Shown here: one piece after another, positions 44,294-52,705 of the stretch | Layout of the letters: every line of letters begins with the position of its first letter | How positions within the stretch are numbered: position 1 is the first letter of the stretch | NCBI RefSeq assembly: GCF_023923225.1 | Contig: NZ_CP099489.1 | Coordinates: 4,092,001-4,156,000, forward strand | Reading direction: 5' to 3' | Length of the DNA: 64,000 bases | Source of the DNA: Ornithinimicrobium faecis | GTDB lineage: Bacteria > Actinomycetota > Actinomycetes > Actinomycetales > Dermatophilaceae | Program-made: the position numbers and the translations under genes | The notes under the pieces: generated by a model | Told to the model about the DNA's origin: nothing | What the model saw: the letters and a program-made list of their open reading frames with translations, nothing else | The model's database searches: none

Positions 44294-46165
44294 CTAGTCC
44301 TCCGGGGCAGGAGCGGGCAGCACACTGCGCAGCCGCAGCGCGAGACCGAGCTCGAGGATGTTCTCGGGGCTCTGCCACCCGTCGCCCAGCAGCCGGCCGA
44401 TCCGGTCGAGCCGCTGGGTGACCGTGTTGGGGTGGACGTGCAGCCGCTCACCGGTCCGGGACAGGTGCCGGTCCTCGGCCAGCCACGTCTCCAGAGTCTG
44501 CAGGAGCACGGTGCCGCGCTGTCGGTCATAGTCGAGCAGCGGACCCAACCGAGCCTGCACGTGCTCGTCCGGGTCATGCCGCCCCATCAGCAGCCCGACG
44601 AACCCCAGGGCCGCGGCATCGGCGACATCCCCTCGGCGGCCGAGGGCCAGCAGTGCGTCCAGGCAGCGGGCAGCCTCCTCGTATGCCGTGCGCACCCCGT
44701 CCACGCCCGTCACCGGACCGGCGACCCCCACCGTGGGAACAGCGCGTCCGACCGGCACGGTGCCGGTGCCACCCGTGCGCACCAGGCGCTGCCCGACCTC
44801 GAGGGGCTGCTCCTCCGGCAGCACCAGGACGAGGCGCTCCCCCACGTCGGCGCTGAGCCCGTTGTGGTTGGTCGCCAGGTCCACCACCCGCTGCCGGAGC
44901 TGGTGGTCGGCCCCGTCGAGGACGAGCACCGCATGCGGCTGGGCCAGGTCCGCACCCAGCAGGCTGGCTCGCGCGGTCAGCGAGCCCGCACCAGAGCTGC
45001 CGACGAGCAGGTCGACGAGCAGGTCTCCGCGACGCCGCGTCTGTGCCTCCGAGAGGCTGCGCTGGATGACCATGATCAGGGCCGCGGTCGTCGCGGCCCG
45101 CTCGAGGATCCGACGGGCGACGTCATCGACCTCGCTGCGGGTCAGCACTGCCGCCAGGGGCGTGCCGCCGGCAAAGACCGGTGCGATGCTGACGCCGCCC
45201 AGCACGTGGGTCCCGGTGTCCTGGAAGGCAGCCGTGACCAGCTCGAGCTCGTGCTCGGCCGGTGGCTCGTCGGGCGCGCTGGTGGCCAGGGTGGCACCTC
45301 GCGCGTCGATCACGTGGACCGGCTCCTGCAGCACCTGGTGCAACTCGTGGGCGAGGTCGTCCAGTGATCCGCCCTGCAGCACGACACCGGTGAGCCGCTC
45401 GTGGGCCACGCTGGCCAGCTGCACGCCCTCCACGTTGTGTCGCAGCAGGTCGCTGGTCTCCTTCAGGTCCGCCAGCGCTGCCTGCGTCTCCTTGATGCGG
45501 CGGGTGTTGTCCAGCGCGATGGCGGCGTGCCCTGCAAAGCTGCTCAGCAGGTCCACATCGGCCCGGCTGAACGGACGCACCTCGTGATTCGCGGCATACA
45601 GCACCCCGATCACCGTGCGCCCCAACAGAAGTGGGACACCGAGGATGGCCCGCAGCTCCTCGCTGCCCACCGCCGAGTCGATGGTCCTGGTGTGGTTGAA
45701 CCGCTCGTCCGCGAAATAGTCCGGGGTCATATAGGGCCGCGCCGTCTGTGCGACCAGACCACCCAGCCCCTCGCCGAAACCGAGCCGGACCTGCCGGAAC
45801 TCCTCACTGTGGATCCCCTCGGTGACCCGCATCGTGGTCGCCCCCTCGTCGTCGTCATTGAGCGAGAGATAGGAGACGTCGCAGGCCAGCAGCGTGCGGG
45901 CCCGGCGCACGATCGCCTCGAGGACGTCGTCGAGGTCCTTGAGCGCGGCCAGGTCGGCCACGGTGTCGAACAGGGCAGTCAGCTCGGCCTCACGGCGCCG
46001 GTCCTGCTCACGCAGCCCGCGGGCCCGCAGGGCGAGCGCGTGGGCCCGGTCGGCCGCGTCACCCTCGGTCTCCACTGTCGAGCGGCGCAACTCCTCATAG
46101 TCCGCGAGCGGCCGGTCATCGGCCAGCAGCGCGAGGAACTGCTCCGCCAGGCTCGGCTCAGGCAC
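44294..46165 (-). CDS. PucR-family regulator with GAF domain
   Basis: 623 residues. A GAF domain covers about 75-205 (LLACDVSYLSLNDDDEGATTMRVTEG, AILGVPLLLGRTVIGVLYAANHEVRPF). A middle part of uncertain type follows. The C-terminus is the PucR/CdaR helix-turn-helix: LLQTLETWLAEDRHLSRTGERLHVHPNTVTQRLDRIGRLLG (about 560-600). Such proteins switch on catabolic genes in response to a small molecule. The gene overlaps the cyclodeaminase homologue gene by eight bases on the same strand, so the pair is co-transcribed. The ligand is not known. Confidence 0.88.
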   Translation of the reverse strand: MPEPSLAEQFLALLADDRPLADYEELRRSTVETEGDAADRAHALALRARGLREQDRRREAELTALFDTVADLAALKDLDDVLEAIVRRARTLLACDVSYLSLNDDDEGATTMRVTEGIHSEEFRQVRLGFGEGLGGLVAQTARPYMTPDYFADERFNHTRTIDSAVGSEELRAILGVPLLLGRTVIGVLYAANHEVRPFSRADVDLLSSFAGHAAIALDNTRRIKETQAALADLKETSDLLRHNVEGVQLASVAHERLTGVVLQGGSLDDLAHELHQVLQEPVHVIDARGATLATSAPDEPPAEHELELVTAAFQDTGTHVLGGVSIAPVFAGGTPLAAVLTRSEVDDVARRILERAATTAALIMVIQRSLSEAQTRRRGDLLVDLLVGSSGAGSLTARASLLGADLAQPHAVLVLDGADHQLRQRVVDLATNHNGLSADVGERLVLVLPEEQPLEVGQRLVRTGGTGTVPVGRAVPTVGVAGPVTGVDGVRTAYEEAARCLDALLALGRRGDVADAAALGFVGLLMGRHDPDEHVQARLGPLLDYDRQRGTVLLQTLETWLAEDRHLSRTGERLHVHPNTVTQRLDRIGRLLGDGWQSPENILELGLALRLRSVLPAPAPED

Positions 46166-47102
46166 CGGTGTGCGCCTCCCAGACCAGGCCCGCAGCGACC
46201 AGGTCCTCCAGCGCCGTGCCCACCGACTTGAAGACGGTCACCTCATCATTGCCGGAGCGACCGGCGTGGGTCCCGTTGACCAGGTCGGTCAGGGTCGCGA
46301 GGACATCAGTTTCCTGCAGTATGCCGTCGCCCAGGGGGCCGGTCAGGTCGCCGGCCTCGTGGAGCGCCTCGCGCACGTCGACGAACAGGCTGGCCGAGGT
46401 GATCAGGGCCGCGTCGGCCTCGACCATCGCGGGAGTGAAGGCGCCGATCAGGTCCACGTGGGTGCCGGGCTGCACGTCCTGCGCCAGCACCAGCGGGCTG
46501 GTCGCGGAGGTGGCCGCGGTGATCACATCGGCGCTGCGCACGGCGGCACGCAGGTCGGGGGCCACCTCGGCGTTGACTCCCTCGTCGCGCAGACGAGAGA
46601 CCAGTTCCGTTGCACCCGAGGGGGTTCGGCTCCAGACCCGGGTCAGGCCGACGTCCCGCACAGCGCGATAACAGGCGGGGATGGCCGCGGCAACGTTACC
46701 GGCGCCGATCAGCAGGTGCTCGCCCACCTCGCGGGGAGCCAGCAGGTCCGCGGCGAGCGCGCTGGCGGCGGCGGTCCGCCAGCGGGTGAGCTCGGTGCCG
46801 TCGAGCACGGCCACGGGTTGGCCGGTGGTGGCGCTGGAGAGGAGGTAGGAGCCAAACAGCCCGGGCAGTCCCTGCCCTCGGTTCTGCGGATAGTGACCGA
46901 CCACCTTGACGCCGAGCCAGCGGCCGCGCTGCCACGCCGGCATCACCAGCAGCGTCGCCTCGAGCGCCTCATCGATCGGGTAGTGCTCGCGCTCCGGGAC
47001 CACGGCGGCCTCCGGCTCGGCAAACGCTGCGCGCAGGGCCTCCACCAGCGCCCCTGGGTCGAGGATCCGGCGGACCGCCGCAGCGTCAAGAAACTCCACC
47101 AC
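46158..47102 (-). CDS. Ornithine cyclodeaminase/mu-crystallin family protein
   Basis: 314 residues from a GTG at 47102 (47099 is equally possible). Family segments: VKVVGHYPQNRGQGLPGLFGSYLLSSATTGQPVAVLDGTELTRWRTAAASALAADLL, the dinucleotide-binding loop LLIGAGNVAAA, and DLIGAFTPAMVEAD. Members catalyse NAD-dependent cyclisation or reduction of amino or imino acids; the substrate varies widely. The reading frame runs back through the 32-base-period array, but the added residues only translate the repeat, so I do not include them. It is expressed with the PucR regulator gene. Confidence 0.87.
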   Translation of the reverse strand: MVEFLDAAAVRRILDPGALVEALRAAFAEPEAAVVPEREHYPIDEALEATLLVMPAWQRGRWLGVKVVGHYPQNRGQGLPGLFGSYLLSSATTGQPVAVLDGTELTRWRTAAASALAADLLAPREVGEHLLIGAGNVAAAIPACYRAVRDVGLTRVWSRTPSGATELVSRLRDEGVNAEVAPDLRAAVRSADVITAATSATSPLVLAQDVQPGTHVDLIGAFTPAMVEADAALITSASLFVDVREALHEAGDLTGPLGDGILQETDVLATLTDLVNGTHAGRSGNDEVTVFKSVGTALEDLVAAGLVWEAHTGA

Positions 47103-47128
47103 CCCACCTAACCACCCCCCACCCTTAC

Positions 47129-47413
47129 GACCGAGCGCGTGGGGACCCGAGATCCCAACCCACCGAGCGCATGGGGACCCGAGATCCCAACCCACCGAGC
47201 GCATGGGGACCCGAGATCCCAACCCACCGAGCGCATGGTGGCGTGCCGTCGCGGCTGCAACTCTCGTCGCCGGTGCGCTCGGTGGCGAGCTGAATCAGGC
47301 GCCCACGCGCTCGGTGGCCAGCTGAATCAGGCGCCCACGCGCTCGGTGGCCACCTGAATCAGGCGCCCACGCGCTCGGTGGCCAGCTGAATCAGGCGCTC
47401 ACGCGCTCGGTCG
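47129..47413. repeat. Two facing 32-base-period arrays, nine cores
   Basis: Forward cores CCGAGCGC start at 47131, 47163, 47195 and 47227. Reverse cores CGCTCGGT start at 47276, 47308, 47340, 47372 and 47404. Each step is exactly 32 bases. The inter-core sequence is the same within each half but differs between halves (ATGGGGACCCGAGATCCCAA versus GGCCAGCTGAATCAGGCGCC). About 40 unrelated bases separate them. The array fills most of the 331-base gap between the ABC permease gene and the cyclodeaminase start. Confidence 0.96.
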
Positions 47414-47433
47414 AGATGGTGGCCCGGGGGCTC

Positions 47434-48285
47434 TCAGGACAGGTCGCGCCGGCGGACGACGAGCACCGTGATCAGGGGCAGGGCCACGGCATACGCCAGC
47501 ACGGTGACCAGGGACTGGGTGCCGCTCAGGGTGTCCAGGACACCCGGGGCTCCTTCCGAGCCACCCTCGACGCCGAGCGAGCCGACCAGGGACCCGGCGG
47601 CAGTGCCCGGCAGGATCAGGGTGAACGACTCGACCCAGCCCAGCAGACCGCCCACCCCACGCAGCAGGTTCTCCACGACCAGCGCCCACACCAGGCCGAG
47701 GCCGACCGCGAGCGCGGGGCTGCGGGCCAGGGTGCCGAGCAGATAGCCGAACAGTGCCCACATCAGCAGGACCAGGAAGGCGATGCCGACCCCCTGACCC
47801 AGGTCGAGTGCCGAGGGCAGCACCACGTCAACGCCCTCCACGAGGGCGAGCGAGGTCGAGATGCCCAGGGCGAGCGCTGCCGTGGCCAGGACTGTCACGG
47901 CGACCACGACGGTCAGGGACAGCAACGAGCCGAGCGTGACACTGGTGCGCGACGGACCCTGGGTGAAGATCGTCTTCCAGCTGCCCCAGCCATAGCCGCT
48001 GGAGGCCACCATTGCCCCCAGCACCATCATCAACGCACCGCCAAACATGGGGGTGCCGGAGGTGATCGTCGCGGGCACACTGGCCGGCAGCACCGAGCTG
48101 AGCAGCACGCCGCCCACCGCATCGTCGGTCGCGAAGCTGACGCTGCCGGTCGCATAGGCCACATAGTTGAAGACATAGCCGAAGAGCACCATCAGCAGCA
48201 GCCACGCCGCCCCGACCACCCAGACCGCCGGCCACTTGCGCACCCGCAGCAGGTCCGCCCGGGCACTGGCCACCATCGTCGTCAT
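47434..48285 (-). CDS. ABC-2 type exporter permease
   Basis: 283 residues with six predicted membrane segments. The first (about 17-40) is followed by an outside loop of about 40 residues, and GYGWGSWKTIFTQGPSRTSV is typical of ABC-2 permeases of the ABC2_membrane type. Its start overlaps the ATPase stop by four bases (ATGA). The exporter is divergent from a two-component system gene pair, which often responds to antibiotic or envelope damage. The cargo is unknown. Confidence 0.87.
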   Translation of the reverse strand: MTTMVASARADLLRVRKWPAVWVVGAAWLLLMVLFGYVFNYVAYATGSVSFATDDAVGGVLLSSVLPASVPATITSGTPMFGGALMMVLGAMVASSGYGWGSWKTIFTQGPSRTSVTLGSLLSLTVVVAVTVLATAALALGISTSLALVEGVDVVLPSALDLGQGVGIAFLVLLMWALFGYLLGTLARSPALAVGLGLVWALVVENLLRGVGGLLGWVESFTLILPGTAAGSLVGSLGVEGGSEGAPGVLDTLSGTQSLVTVLAYAVALPLITVLVVRRRDLS

Positions 48286-49196
48286 GACACCGTCTCCTTC
48301 TGGGCGACCGCGCCGCCCGTTGTCATCTCAAAGAACACGTCCTCCAGCGAGCGGTCGCCGTGCCGCACGGAGTGGACGTCAACGTCGTGCGCCACCAACT
48401 CACGGACCAGCGCGGGTGCCAGCTCCGGGGCCAGGGCCACCAGCAGCTCGCCATGCTCGACGACCACGTCCTCCGCAAACCGGCGGGCCACGCCGAGTGC
48501 CTCGCTCACCGGCTCGGCATGGACCCGCAACCGCGGTGTGCCGAGCAGCTCGGCCACCGTGGACTCGCGCAGCAGCCGCCCCTCGCTGATCACCCCGACG
48601 CGGTGGCAGATCTCCTGGACCTCCCCGAGCAGGTGGGAGGAGAGCAGCACCGTCTGACCACCTCGGGCCAGGTCGACCACCAGCGACCTCATGCTGGCCA
48701 TGCCGGCCGGGTCCAGCCCGTTGGTCGGCTCGTCCAGCACGATCAGCTCGGGGTCGCCCAGCAGCGCGGCGGCCACGCCGAGGCGCTGCTTCATGCCCAG
48801 GGAGTAGGCCCGGAAGGCGTCCCCACCGCGCGCCGCGAGGTCGACCCGCTCCAGCGCCTCGTCCACCACCACCTCGGGGAGCTCTCGATAGCGCGCCAGG
48901 ACGCGCAGGTTGTCCCGCCCGGACAGATAGGGCATGAACCCCGGCCCCTCCACGAGGGCTCCGATGCGCTCCATGACCGCGGGAGAGCCCGCAGCGCCGC
49001 CCAACACCGTGGCCGTGCCACTGGTCGGCCTGATCAGGCCGAGCAGCATCCGCAGGGTCGTGGTCTTGCCTGCTCCGTTGGGGCCGAGGAAGCCATAGAC
49101 CTCGCCCCGTCGCACCGTCAGATCCACCCGATCGACGGCGAGCCGTGAGCCGTGCCTCTTGGTGAGGCCGGCCGTCTGCACAACGAGTTCGTTCAT
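48282..49196 (-). CDS. ABC exporter ATPase
   Basis: 304 residues from the ATG at 49196. Walker A is GPNGAGKTT (38-46), the signature region is YSLGMKQRLGVAAALLGDPELIVLDEPTNGLDP, and a C-terminal extension of about 80 residues follows, as in bacitracin- or daunorubicin-type exporters. It pairs with the permease encoded next. A perfect palindrome stands 16 bases upstream of the start. The upstream in-frame codons to 49217 are not favoured. Confidence 0.9.
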   Translation of the reverse strand: MNELVVQTAGLTKRHGSRLAVDRVDLTVRRGEVYGFLGPNGAGKTTTLRMLLGLIRPTSGTATVLGGAAGSPAVMERIGALVEGPGFMPYLSGRDNLRVLARYRELPEVVVDEALERVDLAARGGDAFRAYSLGMKQRLGVAAALLGDPELIVLDEPTNGLDPAGMASMRSLVVDLARGGQTVLLSSHLLGEVQEICHRVGVISEGRLLRESTVAELLGTPRLRVHAEPVSEALGVARRFAEDVVVEHGELLVALAPELAPALVRELVAHDVDVHSVRHGDRSLEDVFFEMTTGGAVAQKETVS

Positions 49197-49211
49197 GGCT
49201 CCACACTCGCT

Positions 49212-49228
49212 CCGCACCCAGGGTGCGG
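49212..49228. promoter_or_regulatory. Perfect palindrome just upstream of the exporter ATPase start
   Basis: CCGCACCC-A-GGGTGCGG is fully symmetric. It lies in the leader of the exporter operon, either as an operator or an RNA hairpin near the start codon. Confidence 0.55.
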
Positions 49229-49249
49229 TCGTCCGCCCGGGTGCGTGAT

Positions 49250-49275
49250 CGGCATACGCAAGATGTCGTATGCCG
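49250..49275. promoter_or_regulatory. Inverted repeat in the exporter/two-component intergenic region
   Basis: CGGCATACG (49250-49258) and CGTATGCCG (49267-49275) are perfect complements eight bases apart. This spacing fits a NarL/LuxR-type response regulator dimer and makes it a candidate site for the regulator at 50633-51295. Confidence 0.55.
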
Positions 49276-49376
49276 TGTGCCCGGCTGAGCGGACGAGGCT
49301 CGGCCCGGGCGGGCCTAGAGTCGAGGGGACTGGCAGGACCCCCCTGCCCCGCACCAGACGAGGAGGACTCGGCCGC

Positions 49377-50636
49377 ATGCGATTTCGCGCGAAGGACCTG
49401 GTGTGGGTCCTGCCTCTCGCGCTCTTTGCGGGGGTGGGCACGATCTTCTCCAGTGCCTTCCCGGAGGACAGTTGGCGTGAGACGAGATCACGCGAGGACG
49501 GGTTCGATGGCCCGTGGGGTGACGGGCCGTGGGGTGACGGGCAGCTCTCCGAGGCGCTCGACACGGGGGTGCTCGTGGCTGCGGCCATCGTGGTCCTGGC
49601 CGCCCTGGTGCAGCTGGCGGCACGCGCCCGGCCCGGGACCACGCTGCTGGTGACCGGTGCCCTGGTGGGCGGCTATCTCGCCCTCGGCTTCCACGACGGC
49701 CCGGTCTTCGTGGTCCTCGTGGTGAGCTCGTTCGTCGCCGCCTGCCACGCGCCACTGCGCACGTGGGGACGCTGTGTCGGCGTGACCCTCGTCGTGGTGC
49801 TGGGCGGCATGGTCGTGCGCGAGCTGGGTGACGCGGACGGTTTTGCGGTGTCGACCCTGTGGCAGGCCAGCGCGACCCTGGGTCTCACCCTGGCTGCGGG
49901 GCTGCTCGGCAGTCTGCTCCGCGGCCGGCGCCACGCGGCCCGCGAGCAGGCACAGCACGCCGCCACCGCGGAGCAGCTCCGGACAGCTCAGGAACTGCAC
50001 GACGGTGTGGGGCACGGGCTGGCGGTGATCGCGATGCAGTCTGGCGTCGCCCTGCACGTGCTGGACCGCGACCCGGCAGCTGCCCGTGCCGCCCTGGAGG
50101 CGATCCGCGACACGAGCCGGGAGTCGCTGGGGTCGCTGCGGGTGGAGCTGTCCCGGATGGCCGGGCAGGAGGCCCCGCGCCGGCCCCGGCCGGGCCTGGC
50201 TGACCTGCCCGCGCTGGTGGCGCGCGTCGAGGGTGCTGGGGTGCGGGTGACGGTCCGCGATGACGTGTCCCACGAGGTCCCCGATGGCGTGCCCGAGGAG
50301 GTGGGTGCGGCGGTGTATGCCATCGCTCAGGAGGCGCTGACCAATGTGCTGCGGCACTCTCAGGCGCAGCACGTTGAGCTGACGCTGACCGTGGACGCGC
50401 AGACGCTTCGGCTGACCGTGCGGGATGACGGCACGGGTGGCGCGGTGCACCGTGAGGGCATGGGCCTGCCCGGGATGCACGATCGCGCGAGAGCTGTCGG
50501 AGGCACCCTGTCGGCCGGTCCTCGGTCGAGCGGTCCTCGGCCGGGCGGTCCTCGGCCGGGCGGCCCTCAGGCGACGGGCCGTCAGTCGGCTAGCGGCTTC
50601 GAGGTGTCCGCCGACCTGCCACTGGAGGGCTCATGA
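49377..50636 (+). CDS. Sensor histidine kinase (NarL/HisKA_3 type)
   Basis: 419 residues from the ATG at 49377, with AGGAGG about 12 bases upstream. About five membrane segments fill the first 180 residues, with a short Asp/Gly/Trp-rich loop (PWGDGPWGDG, a 15-base duplication) after the first. The phosphorylated histidine is H208 in QELHDGVGHGLAVIAMQ. The HATPase part has AIAQEALTNVLRHSQA and DDGTGG and GMGLPGMHDRARAVGG. A low-complexity GPRSSGPRPGGPRPGG insert encoded by a 15-base repeat (about 50518-50565) interrupts the last strand region before FEVSADLPL. It is coupled by ATGA to the response regulator gene. Confidence 0.9.
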   Translation: MRFRAKDLVWVLPLALFAGVGTIFSSAFPEDSWRETRSREDGFDGPWGDGPWGDGQLSEALDTGVLVAAAIVVLAALVQLAARARPGTTLLVTGALVGGYLALGFHDGPVFVVLVVSSFVAACHAPLRTWGRCVGVTLVVVLGGMVVRELGDADGFAVSTLWQASATLGLTLAAGLLGSLLRGRRHAAREQAQHAATAEQLRTAQELHDGVGHGLAVIAMQSGVALHVLDRDPAAARAALEAIRDTSRESLGSLRVELSRMAGQEAPRRPRPGLADLPALVARVEGAGVRVTVRDDVSHEVPDGVPEEVGAAVYAIAQEALTNVLRHSQAQHVELTLTVDAQTLRLTVRDDGTGGAVHREGMGLPGMHDRARAVGGTLSAGPRSSGPRPGGPRPGGPQATGRQSASGFEVSADLPLEGS

Positions 50637-51295
50637 TCCAGGTTGCGCTCATCGACGACCAGGCGCTGGTGCGGGTCGGGCTGTCCACGCTGATCGGCTC
50701 CGAGGACGGGCTCGAGGTGGTGGGCGAGGCCGCGGACGGCCGCAGCGGCCTGGCCCTGATCCGGCGCACCCGACCCGACGTCGTGCTCTGCGACATCCGG
50801 ATGCCGGTCCTGGACGGGCTGGGGCTGCTCGAGCAGGTCTCGGCCGACGCCGCGCTGGCGGACGTGCGCGTGGTGATGCTGACGACCTTCGAGCTCGATG
50901 AGTATGTCTTCGAGGCGCTGCGCCTCGGGGCCAGCGGCTTCCTGCTCAAGGATGCCGAGCCCACGGCGCTGCTGGAGGCAGTGCGAGTCGTCGCTGACGG
51001 TGGCTCGCTGCTGGCACCGTCGGTGACGCGCCGGGTGATCGAGCACTTCGGGCAGACCGCGCGGTCCACGCGGGTGCATCCCGAGCTGCACCGGCTCACC
51101 GAGCGGGAGCGCGAGATGGTCGCCTGGGTCGGCACCGGACAGTCCAACCAGGAGATCGCCGCGCAACAGTTCCTCAGCCCGGACACGGTCCGCACCCATG
51201 TCTCCCGGGCCATGGTCAAGCTGCACGCCCGCGATCGGGCCCAACTGGTCGTCTTCGCCCTCGAGTCCGGACTGCGACCCGACACGCGCGACTGA
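50633..51295 (+). CDS. Response regulator, NarL/LuxR family
   Basis: 220 residues. The receiver has acid residues D8 and D9 and the phospho-acceptor D54 (LCDIRMP), followed by the T/K switch residues in LTTFELDEY and FLLKDAEP. The C-terminal LuxR helix-turn-helix is LTEREREMVAWVGTGQSNQEIAAQQFLSPDTVRTHVSR. The start overlaps the kinase stop. It probably activates the divergent ABC exporter operon or its own operon through the inverted repeats near 49.2 kb. Confidence 0.93.
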   Translation: MIQVALIDDQALVRVGLSTLIGSEDGLEVVGEAADGRSGLALIRRTRPDVVLCDIRMPVLDGLGLLEQVSADAALADVRVVMLTTFELDEYVFEALRLGASGFLLKDAEPTALLEAVRVVADGGSLLAPSVTRRVIEHFGQTARSTRVHPELHRLTEREREMVAWVGTGQSNQEIAAQQFLSPDTVRTHVSRAMVKLHARDRAQLVVFALESGLRPDTRD

Positions 51296-51321
51296 CGGCC
51301 CCCAGCGCCACGGGCTGCGGC

Positions 51322-52359
51322 TCAGAACCGAAAGCGCGTGCAGTCCTTCGGGAAGTCGAACCAGGCCATCGCCCGCCGCGGCGTGATGACCCGCAACCCA
51401 CCGCCGTCCTGACCCGACCACGAGTCAGGTCCCGGCGAGTACCCGCTGTCCGCATACTTCCCGAACGCCTCGGACAGCCGTGCCCCGAGTCCGTCGGCAG
51501 CGGCGTGCGTCGCGACCGAGTCACCCTCGATGATGATCACCTCGGTGCCGCTCTCCAGGGTCAGCGTGACCGCCGGGTTCACCTCGACGTTGCGGGTGTG
51601 CCGGGTGGTCGGGGCGCCGTCATACCAGAAGCGCCCATCGAGCCACACGCCCCAGCGGGGCACCGAGTGTGGGGTGCCATCGGGACGGACGCTGCTGATC
51701 CAGTAGTGCTTCGACTGCACGAGCCGGGGCTCCACGTCGGTCCAGGCGAGCTGACCCTCCGCGCTCTCCGGGATGCCATAACCGTCGGGAAACCGTGGCC
51801 GGTCTGCCTGGGGGGCTGCTGTTGTGGGGTCCATGCTCGCGACCGTAGCCCCAGCGGCCGACACCAGCATGGCGCGCTCGGTCGTCCAGTCTGGTGTGCG
51901 TGCCCGCGCATCCGTCGAGTGTTGCCACCACCACCAGGTCGGCCCGGTGCTTGTCCGACGGACCTCTCGGTTGGCCGGGAATCGTCTCCGAGCAGCGTCC
52001 ACAGCGATCAGCTCACTGTCCTCCCAATCCTCGGGCTTGAGACGCCGTCCTGTTGAGGGTGCGGCACCTTCAGCATCCGTGGCCAGGAGCGCCAGTTCGA
52101 ACCCCGTCCCCTCAAGGGCCTCGAGGATCCTGCCGAGTTGGAGGTTCGCGGCTGCGGCCTCAAGACGGTGCTGGTGCGTCTTACTCCAACCCCGCATCTG
52201 CGCATACGCCCGTTGGCTGGCACCTGCGGCATTGCGAGTTGCCCGCATAGCGAGGCCGATCGACTGGGCGACGGTCAGCGCAACGCGCGCTTCGATCAGT
52301 TCCGCGGCAAGGGTCGGGAACAGGCGGCCCGTGCCGCGCACCACCTGTGGCCGTTCCAT
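51322..52359 (-). CDS. Helix-turn-helix protein fused to pyridoxamine-phosphate oxidase-type domain
   Basis: 345 residues in one uninterrupted frame. Residues 30-110 look like an XRE-type DNA-binding protein: AQSIGLAMRATRNAAGASQRAYAQMRGWSKTHQHRLEAAAANLQLGRILEALEGTGFELALL, followed by a WEDSELIAVDAARRRFPANREVRRTSTGPTWWWW segment common in such proteins. Residues about 175-345 (RLVQSKHYWISSVRPDGTPHSVPRWGVWLDGRFWY, NPAVTLTLESGTEVIIIEG) form a flavin-binding oxidase-like split barrel. The internal ATG at 51834 could start a separate gene, but no ribosome binding site is clear. So this is either a true fusion or two genes joined by loss of a stop. The ORF gives no catalytic detail. Confidence 0.7.
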   Translation of the reverse strand: MERPQVVRGTGRLFPTLAAELIEARVALTVAQSIGLAMRATRNAAGASQRAYAQMRGWSKTHQHRLEAAAANLQLGRILEALEGTGFELALLATDAEGAAPSTGRRLKPEDWEDSELIAVDAARRRFPANREVRRTSTGPTWWWWQHSTDARARTPDWTTERAMLVSAAGATVASMDPTTAAPQADRPRFPDGYGIPESAEGQLAWTDVEPRLVQSKHYWISSVRPDGTPHSVPRWGVWLDGRFWYDGAPTTRHTRNVEVNPAVTLTLESGTEVIIIEGDSVATHAAADGLGARLSEAFGKYADSGYSPGPDSWSGQDGGGLRVITPRRAMAWFDFPKDCTRFRF

Positions 52360-52705
52360 GCTCGACAGTGTCCCGCAGAGCTGCGGACCGCCGAGAGCTC
52401 CTGTGGATAACTTCGGGAGTCATCTCCAGCGGTGCCCTAGCTGCTGCGATCCCCTTCGGTGTGTCGGGCCGAGAGTGCTGAGCACGCAGTGACGTGAGCC
52501 TATTGACTGCCCCGAGATACGGACCACGGCACGCGGTCGCCATGTTCTCCTGCTCGGGGCCTCACGCTGCCGTTCTCCTGCTCGGCAGCAAGGCCCACAC
52601 TGCGGTCCGCATTGCGGGGCAGCCAATATGTCGGGGGCACCCCAGAAGCCACACCCAGGCGTCCGGCCCTGGGCGATCCCGAGACGATGTCTGCCAGCCC
52701 CTACG
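52360..52705. other. 346-base stretch without a convincing gene
   Basis: It lies between the purA stop and the start of the fusion gene, both on the minus strand. I see a 14-base direct repeat, GTTCTCCTGCTCGG, near 52543 and 52571, and small GC-rich palindromes (TGCGGTCCGCA). Open frames here have no recognisable domain or ribosome binding site. Confidence 0.6.

Noticed and set aside
47103..47222. N-terminal extension of the cyclodeaminase homologue by 40 residues
   Set aside because: The extension translates the 32-base repeat (SVGWDLGSPCA-like repeats), and no ribosome binding site precedes it. The family starts at about MEFLDAAAV.
47129..47413. CRISPR array
   Set aside because: The units have an identical inter-core sequence within each half instead of unique spacers, the conserved part is only about 10 bases, and no cas genes are in the window.
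50515..50575. 15-base repeat as a mobile or regulatory element
   Set aside because: It lies in frame within the kinase gene as a Gly/Pro/Arg-rich linker and is best explained by local slippage.
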